From Bostrychus sinensis (taxonomy: Eukaryota > Chordata > Actinopteri > Gobiiformes > Eleotridae): a stretch of 64,000 bases of DNA. Numbering within the stretch: position 1 is the first letter of the stretch; each line of letters begins with the position of its first letter. A program made the position numbers and the translations under genes. This document shows, one piece after another, positions 57,870 through 64,000 of the stretch. Location of the stretch: assembly GCA_020698575.1 (NCBI GenBank), contig CM036243.1:26519403-26583402 (forward strand), read 5' to 3'. Below the pieces are notes generated by a model, which made no database searches, had not been told where the DNA came from, and saw nothing but the letters and a program-made list of their open reading frames with translations.

Positions 57870-58014
57870 AAAGCAGTTGTAGGTTCAATTCTCAAACCAG
57901 CTGAGAAAAATGTATGAAAAATATAAATAGCTCATTTAAAAACTGCCATGAACACAAACAGTAACTGTATAGTGTTCCTGAGCCCATGCACTGATTTCCA
58001 GTGCAGAATTATGC

Positions 58015-58090
58015 ATGACTGTTGAGATGTGTTGCTGCCATCACATTCAAAAATTAGCATTGATTTTTCATGAAATGGTAAAATATCAAT
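58015..58090. mobile_element. Kolobok-like element fragment
   Basis: GAGATGTGTTGCTGCCATCA and ATGAAATGGTAAAATATC match the right part of copies A and B. It ends against a SINE. Confidence 0.75.
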
Positions 58091-58091
58091 A

Positions 58092-58255
58092 TGTGCATAT
58101 TTTAGGATGATAGGGAAACTGAGCACCCACAGAAAACCCACACAGACACAAAGAAAACTTGCAAACTCCACACAGAAAAGCCCCACACAGTCCAGGAATC
58201 AAACCCAGGACCTTCTTGCTGTGAGGCGAGTGTTGACCACTTTGCCACTGTGATA
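58092..58255 (-). mobile_element. SINE 5' half
   Basis: On minus the head GTGGCAAAGTGGTCAACAC (near 58250) is followed by a B-box-like GGTTTGATTCC and a TGGAGTTTGCAAGTTTTC core. The 3' half is missing. It lies beside, probably inside, a Kolobok-like remnant. Confidence 0.8.
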
Positions 58256-58932
58256 TGTTATAAATACTAACCTCCATGCATCAAACAGAGGTTCAGCTTG
58301 AGTTCAGTTGGCCTCCCCTATCGACCTCAGTGCTCTCCTGTCACACGTGTTTACTGCAGTTCAGATTAGCAGCACAATTACGTAATGCTTTCCTTCATCA
58401 AAGAGAAACTGTTTATCACCGTTGCTTGGAAACATAGCCGTCCTATAGCCTGCACCATCGGATAAACCCAAATGAGAGCAGCTAATGGCAGGGTGCAGAC
58501 GTGTTCCATGTGAGATATCTGAACCATCATCTGCTGCTGGTGAGCCACAGACCAGAATCCTCCGCTACAAACATGCAGTGCACTCAGGGTAATCTTGTTC
58601 ATGTGTCCGTGAAGGAAGTTTATTACTTTACATGAGACTTGTTCAAAGTTTAGGAGTGAACAACTGCATTAGTAGGTCCAACATGTTCAGGTGTTGGAAA
58701 TTAAAGGAAGGTGCTAAGTTAAAATAATGTGTTTGAGACCAAGTAGCTTTGGTTTACATGCAGACCATATTTCAGTATTTTACATGGCGGTTGAAGGTTA
58801 AAATGTTGATAGTTTATGTAAATTAAACTGACTAAAGAAAAGCTTGGGCTCATAGATGGGCTTGTTAGTTGTTGCTTTTGCTACTGATGTCATGCCTCCA
58901 TTGGTAACGTTTGTAAGACAAAATGTGTAGAG
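58256..58932. other. Single-copy stretch, possible conserved patch
   Basis: About 58380-58600 is non-repetitive with balanced composition. No gene or repeat is recognised. Confidence 0.35.
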
Positions 58933-59210
58933 CAGACATGTCCAAAGTACAGCCTTCGGGCCAGTCACATCATGGGACGGGGTGAGATGTTTATGTCCCT
59001 CAGCTTTCATCATAAACAATAATTAAAATATTAAATTAAAATATTATAGCAAGTTATGCACGTCTCCAAATTAATTTAGAATAGTTTAAAATAAAATATG
59101 TATAAAAACAACTGACACAAAAAATAAAACATTGTGAGATACTGTCACCCCTTGAACATTTTCACATTTTGAAATTTGGCTCTTGTCTTATAATGGTTTG
59201 GACACCGATG
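58933..59210. mobile_element. Probable hAT remnant (CAGACATGTCCAAAGT)
   Basis: Left end CAGACATGTCCAAAGTACAG with TTCGGGCCAG resembles the GTCCAAACTACGGCCC type of hAT end. The reverse complement of the right end, CATCGGTGTCCAAACC, pairs with it. No target-site duplication is readable. Confidence 0.6.
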
Positions 59211-60399
59211 TGAACTTTTGTCAGAGTTCAGAACAGAGTTTGATGTTAGACAGAATGCAGTGTAACAGATTATAAAACACTTCAAACACAGTCCAGACCT
59301 CTAATTTCTTACAATTATGCGTATATTAAATCAAGCAATAGCAGCGCAGTGTCTGTCAGCACATTTTAACCACCCACAGCTGAGTCTGACGGAGCTCGCA
59401 GGATGTTTTTCTGTGGCCACATATTCGTCACATCCACTCCGACTCCACTGAACAATGCCTGTGTAGTGTAGTCAAGGACGTTTGTGTTTAGAAGTTTAGC
59501 GCTGGCACAACACCAATCACGTATTACAAAATAATGCTCCAAAACTTCAGACGACAGAGCAGCGACGTGTGCCATACAGATACACCAGTTACAGCGTGTG
59601 TTTTTGCACGACTTGTACCATGACGATATGCCCGAGCAGATAATTTGTGGATGTGTGTGTTCGGTTGCCAGGTTAGCCTACCACCTCCACCTTCCCCTCC
59701 CAGAAGCTCCTCCCTCACGCCCCTCTCCGCTGTGCAAACTTATTAATTTCTGTCAGCCGGCTTTTTCTGCCATTTAGAGATACTACCAAATCACATTATG
59801 TCTGTCATGGATTATGTGTACGGGCAATGCATCTCCTTGAAGAAGAAAGGGGAAAAGATCAAAGATGTTCTCACAATCACCTCTTAGTGCAGATGGGAGG
59901 TGGCTCATGTGTGTGAGTGTGTGTTTGTGTGTGTTTGTGGCTGGCATGTGTGTGTTTCAATGCCACATATGGTTTATGCTGAATGCACTGCCAAAATAAT
60001 CAAAAATTGGCAAAAAAAAATAAATATATCCAGTTGATTTTTTTCTTAATGTTTACATAAATAACATCATCTTTAACTTTTTTGTATTGTACACTTTCTC
60101 CAGGATCTATAGACTGAATGCAGTGTACATAAGTGCCTCTAGTTGGATTTTGCCTTTCTAAAGCGTTCTTTTTATAAATAATAATGATCTATTTTGGTAT
60201 GATCTGTTCACATATCCACATAACCATGTTTTTTATGCCACCTGAACTTTACTATGGTGACTGAAAATTATAACTACAGTCTTAAACTGCATGTAAATTT
60301 TTCTTAATAGCAACTATTCTGCTGCATGTATATGGCTTATTGTAGTTGAGTTAGGAGAGACATTCAGCAGCACTCAAGCTCTAAAGTCCAAGTAAGAAA
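59211..60399. other. Non-coding stretch with GT-rich tract
   Basis: An interrupted (GT)n tract lies at about 59911-59957. A GC-richer patch lies at 59640-59770. No gene is recognised. Confidence 0.4.
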
Positions 60400-60545
60400 G
60401 GCATTGCTGTGGGTAAAGTGTTCACAAACAGGTCACTAGCCAGTGTACTCTTTGTGCCTGTCCCAACCCATAGAAAAATAGAGTTACGCTAAACACTGCT
60501 CACTAGAAGGCAGTTGTGGAGTGCCAAAAGAGAAAATCCAAAAGG
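60400..60545 (-). mobile_element. Dispersed repeat, inverted copy of the 37383 family
   Basis: On minus it contains CCAAAAGGAAGG's complement, TTTGGATTTTCTCTTTTGGC, and later a GGGACAGGCACAAAGAG and TACACTGGCTAGTGACC. This is the order seen at 37383-37555 with a diverged middle. Confidence 0.6.
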
Positions 60546-61419
60546 AAGGAGGAAGACGCTACTGACACATTTAGGACCAAAGACATTCCCATATTCAGCC
60601 ATTTTTAGCCATACGTTTGTGTGTCAGTGAGTGTGCCACCGGATTTGAATCTGTCACTTTGTAATTACCTCAGCAAATACAGGCTTGGAGAGAGTTGAGT
60701 GAAGTCTTCCAGTTGGACCGGCCTGGGAGAAAATGAGAAGTGACACACCACATAACACAGCACTGTCGGGCATAAATAACTTTCTACCCCCTTTTTCTGT
60801 CTCTGTCTCTCTCGCCGTCATAGAAACATGGACGGATGATACTTCAAGGATTTCCAAAGAGAGAGATGAGCGCAAATGAGAGAATATCCCTGTCTTTCAT
60901 CTTTAGAAAAAATCTCTGACATGCTCCTCTCTCCTGCTTTGATGCAAGTCTTTGGTTTTTTGGTGTTTTATCCTCTTATATGGGGTAGATGCAGTACATG
61001 CCTGTGTGTGTGTGTGGGTGTGTGTGTGTGTAAGATGGGTATGCTGAACGCTATATCATGGCTCATTCAGATATATGCATGGCGTATGAAAGCATCTTTG
61101 TTTTGTTTGAGAGGCCTACATTTTCATCTCATGGATTTATGGATATTTGTTTTCTATACAGAAATTCAAGGAGATAGAACTATATGTATGTAATTATTTT
61201 AGTTCTTATATGGGAGTAGGTTTGGCATTAATATGTTTTGTACTGTGTTGTTTATATATTTGTTAATATAACCCAGATCTGTAAGTTTCATTTATTACAG
61301 TGAACTTATTAAAGTATGTTTTTTCTGTGACTGATGGATTAAATCTAAGCAGAGACAAACTATTGTGGTCTGCCACATTTCTGTAAGTACTAGTCCACTG
61401 TAACCTATATGATTTAAAG
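60546..61419. other. Non-coding stretch with (TG)n
   Basis: An interrupted (TG)n tract lies at about 61002-61031. A 105-codon plus frame runs through it and has no domain. Confidence 0.4.
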
Positions 61420-61612
61420 TCTTAGCTTTAGCTTATAAGCTAATTTCATATGCTAATTGCCACATTGGACAAACTGGCTAAACCTTGGCACTCTCGCTTG
61501 TGTTTTCTAACCAGTTTTTGATGTTACATGTAGATCAGTTGTCAGTTGCCACTTGATTGTAGATCATTTATTTAGAATGTGTGATATTTGTTGGCTAATG
61601 CAAATTCCTCCA
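61420..61612 (-). repeat. Unnamed 'AATTAGCAT' dispersed repeat, copy 2
   Basis: Read on minus: CAATGGAGGAATTTGCATTA, GTGGCAACTGACAACTGATC, GGTTTAGCCAGTTTG, GGCAATTAGCATATGAAATT and AGCTTATAAGCTAAAGC. The order and spacing match copies 1 and 3. Confidence 0.7.
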
Positions 61613-61794
61613 TTGAAAATGCATATTATTGTTGTTTTAGTGCTACTAATCTGCTCCACAGCTAGGTGCCTTGAACAAAGGTGTCTGACTATCTAGAATG
61701 TTTTTATCCACCTCTTTCCTTTTTTTTTTTTTTACAGTTTGTATGACATAAGGAATTGGAACATGAGCAAAGAAGACATACACCCTTTTTTTTT

Positions 61795-61880
61795 AAACTT
61801 TTATTTAATCAGGAAAGTCCCTCTGAGATTACAGTGGGGCAGGAGTACTAACCACTCTGCCACCATGCCACCCCACCTTA
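61795..61880 (-). mobile_element. Short SINE-like element
   Basis: On minus, GGCATGGTGGCAGAGTGG (tRNA-like head) leads within some 40 bases to CAGAGGGACTTTCCTGATTA and an AATAAAAG end. It is an internally deleted SINE or a SINE head joined to another tail. A T run at 61722-61735 precedes it. Confidence 0.65.
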
Positions 61881-63075
61881 GGCACTGCCAACAAAAATGG
61901 ATGGTAAAGCCTTTTGTTAATGTAATTTTGATTCTTTTACTTAGGCAGCGGGCAGGACAAACCCAATCCCACCGAAGTGTTAGTGACGCTGGTAGCATTT
62001 TGGTTGCTGTCTTTGCTGATAGCCAAATGTTAGTCTTTCTAGTGTCAACAGCCACATCTACTTAAATTTATAACATGCACAATTTTATGAGAAAATAAAT
62101 ATGATTATTTTTAAACTCCAGTTGCCTTTTCAAATAATGATGTTATAACTATAGTGCCTTTTAAGAGACCCTGAAAGAAAGAATGTATTTGCAAAGGAAT
62201 AACAGCAGACAGACAGTTGTGAACCAAAGAAATAGATTTGAAATGCACTTATCTGACATTCTTTTTCCTTCCAGGTGTATAGATATTTCATTAATGCATG
62301 TTTTTTATACATTACATAGACTTGATTTGAGAGGCAGAAAAAACATTCACGGTAATAGGCAGGCTATACCTCCCAGCGACTTAAAACATATATAAATGAA
62401 TGCACACACAGACGAGACAGACATACCTCTTTACCATGTTGCCGCTGGCTTCATACCACCACCTCTTTCTTCTTCTTGTGTTTGTGTCTTGTAGCTCTCC
62501 CGCCCTGCATGCACCTCCACCGCTCTGCCTGGCTCCCGTCCAGCTATAGATTGTTAATTACAGTCTGTATGAGAAGCGTGGTCTCTCTTCTCGATACTAC
62601 AGAAAGTGTTTCTTTGTCCGACTTCAAAGTGTCGGCGCTCGGTTCCTCAGGGATTAGTGACCCTGCCTGGTGCAGAATTAAACGCCCATGGGCCAGCGCA
62701 GGTACAGCCATATAATGAACACAGGCACACACACGTTAGACACACGTTGGACAATGTAGACAACTGAGACAATAGAGGCTGAATATGACAGAGACACACA
62801 CACATGTAACAGGCAAGAACATGCGGTGGACAACTACAGTAAAGCAACAACTAGAGTGTTTAGATTGTTTATCTGTACTGATTATACATGCACGCTCCAG
62901 AATAATGTAATAGGTTGTTTTCTTGTTCTACAGTGTGATTGTGTCAACAATGCAAGATGGAAGGCACAAGCCAGGATTGACTTAAACTTTATTTTTAAAA
63001 GAAATATCAAAACAGATGATCCTCAAATATTGAACCAGATAATTTTTTGTAAGTAACTGGTAACTCCACAAACTT
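61881..63075. other. Non-coding stretch, one GC-richer patch
   Basis: The patch 62450-62710 contains CGCCCTGCATGCACCTCC and GTGTCGGCGCTCGG. Frames on both strands there lack domains. The rest is A+T-rich. Confidence 0.35.
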
Positions 63076-63400
63076 ATATATTTATCTTATGGCTGAAGCA
63101 ACCTTTAGGAGCTATAGACCCTTCTTGTGTTTGTAAACAGAACATTTGCGTTTCAAAGACTGGTACCGGAAGTTAAAAAAGACGATAATACATTTTTAAT
63201 GGAGCAATTAGAGCTAGTCACCAAACATTGCAAATTATGAATAATCAAGACAGGTTTGCCAACTGACAACCACTCTGCCACATGTGAGAAATATCAGAGC
63301 CTGATTTAATAACATTAGCAAGTGCGTCAACATTTAGCCGTTGTGTTTAACGTAGCAATTAGCATCTGAAATTAGCATTTAAGCTAAAGGCTACTTAATT
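63076..63400 (+). repeat. Unnamed 'AATTAGCAT' dispersed repeat, copy 3 (longest)
   Basis: It opens TATATATTTATCTTATGGCT and TAGACCCTTCTTGTG. It then runs through AATGGAGCAATTAGAGCTAG, GTTTGCCAACTGACAACCAC, CATTTAGCCGTTG and CAATTAGCATCTGAAATTAG to AGCTAAAGGC. TATTTATCTTATGGCTAAAG at about 390 may be the start of a further copy. Confidence 0.7.
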
Positions 63401-63890
63401 TACATATCTTAATTTCAATGTTATGCAGGAAGAGTAGTTACAGAAATGTGGTGGACCACAACAGTTTGATATTGTATACTCAGATTTAATTCATCAGTCA
63501 CCACAAATCCTACTTTTATAGGTTAACTGTAGTGAATGGAACTGACTCAGATCTGGAATCTAACATTTCAGAGTAAATTTAGATAAATATAGAAACAACA
63601 ACCATTCGTTCCTGCTGGCCAAAAATGTCAACATTTCTATTTTTATTTTGCTCCCTCGTAGAAATTAATGGGATAGAACATTAATCTCTGTCCCAGGCTG
63701 CACGCGCCACTTTTTTAAACACGTCATTCCTGGAAGGGTGTATAGGGCAAGGTGCTGCAGCAGCTCAGAGGAACCAAGGGGAAGAGAGAAGCAGCGGTGC
63801 TCACAGACACAGAGGGAGATTCTTTTTAAACCAACTTTAAAAACATTATGTGACTAAAAGAAAGCGTTTCCAATAATTATCTTACTCTGC
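63401..63890. other. Non-coding stretch, nothing firm
   Basis: A GC-richer patch lies at 63690-63830. It may belong to the transposon copy that follows, but this could not be aligned. Confidence 0.35.
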
Positions 63891-64000
63891 CATAAAGAAA
63901 CAGATGAAGAGACCAGCAGAGGGCAGCAGAGTGCAGAGCTGTTACTCTATGTTTTTTTTTAACAGAAACAGAGAAAGAAGGCTGTTTACTTGCTTAAACC
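63891..64000 (-). mobile_element. TTAA-family transposon, copy 4, cut by the window edge
   Basis: CATAAAGAAACAGATGAAGA, GACCAGCAGAGGGCAG and AGTGCAGAGC are the reverse complement of the CTGCTGGTCTC part of copies 1 and 3. The element continues past the right edge. Confidence 0.6.

Larger units (their letters stand above)
57145..57905 (+). mobile_element. SINE 5' end split by a hAT transposon
   Basis: Left piece 57145-57191 contains an A-box-like AGTAGCAGAGTGG. Right piece 57870-57905 contains a B-box-like GGTTCAATTCTC. Joined across the hAT they keep the normal A-to-B-box spacing of the tRNA-like SINE head. Confidence 0.75.

Noticed and set aside
1..64000. CRISPR array, operon, rRNA or phage-like features
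   Set aside because: No spaced direct repeats of the right form, no ribosome binding sites or gene clusters; the sequence is vertebrate nuclear DNA.

Overview
This window reads as nuclear DNA of a ray-finned (teleost) fish. It is A+T-rich with many short microsatellites. It carries many copies of DANA/mermaid-type tRNA-derived SINEs, L2-type LINE 3' ends, and several families of small non-autonomous DNA transposons typical of teleosts. No complete protein-coding gene, rRNA, tRNA gene, CRISPR array or bacterial-style operon can be supported. The open reading frames are short (141 codons at most) and most overlap repeats or lack codon-like structure. The window is best read as intergenic or intronic DNA of a vertebrate chromosome. 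The species and the host gene, if any, cannot be named from what I can see.

Layout. 1-8 kb: a 25-bp direct duplication enclosing a SINE, a small DNA transposon with a nested SINE, one exon-like frame on the minus strand (3214-3382), a TATA-bearing promoter-like patch (3930-4240) and the first copy of a TTAA-flanked transposon. 8-17 kb: a Kolobok-like terminal-inverted-repeat element (9589-10507) and a complete SINE with 15-bp target-site duplications (15543-15907). 17-25 kb: four copies of a transposon family that carries (GTA)n or (TAC)n tracts, a LINE tail with a minisatellite, a complete TTAA-flanked element, an L2 fragment and a cysteine-containing exon-like pair. 25-37 kb: mostly single-copy DNA with GC-richer islands that look like conserved non-coding elements, plus one hAT element. 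37-49 kb: nested transposons, a LINE ORF C-terminal fragment, a CpG-containing first-exon-like patch and a GC-rich exon-like island at 46.3 kb. 49-64 kb: a dense set of hAT elements with 8-bp target-site duplications, including a hAT inside a hAT and a hAT inserted between the A and B boxes of a SINE, followed by quieter sequence.

The strongest results are structural. For seven hAT-like elements and one SINE I could read both termini and the matching target-site duplications, which fixes their borders. Exon calls rest only on an open frame plus splice-site-like dinucleotides and are low confidence. Conserved-element calls are judgements of texture (single-copy, GC-richer, motif-dense), not alignments. 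I found no convincing new biological system. The most useful leads are the nested insertions, three small repeat families that I cannot assign firmly, and a handful of candidate exons.
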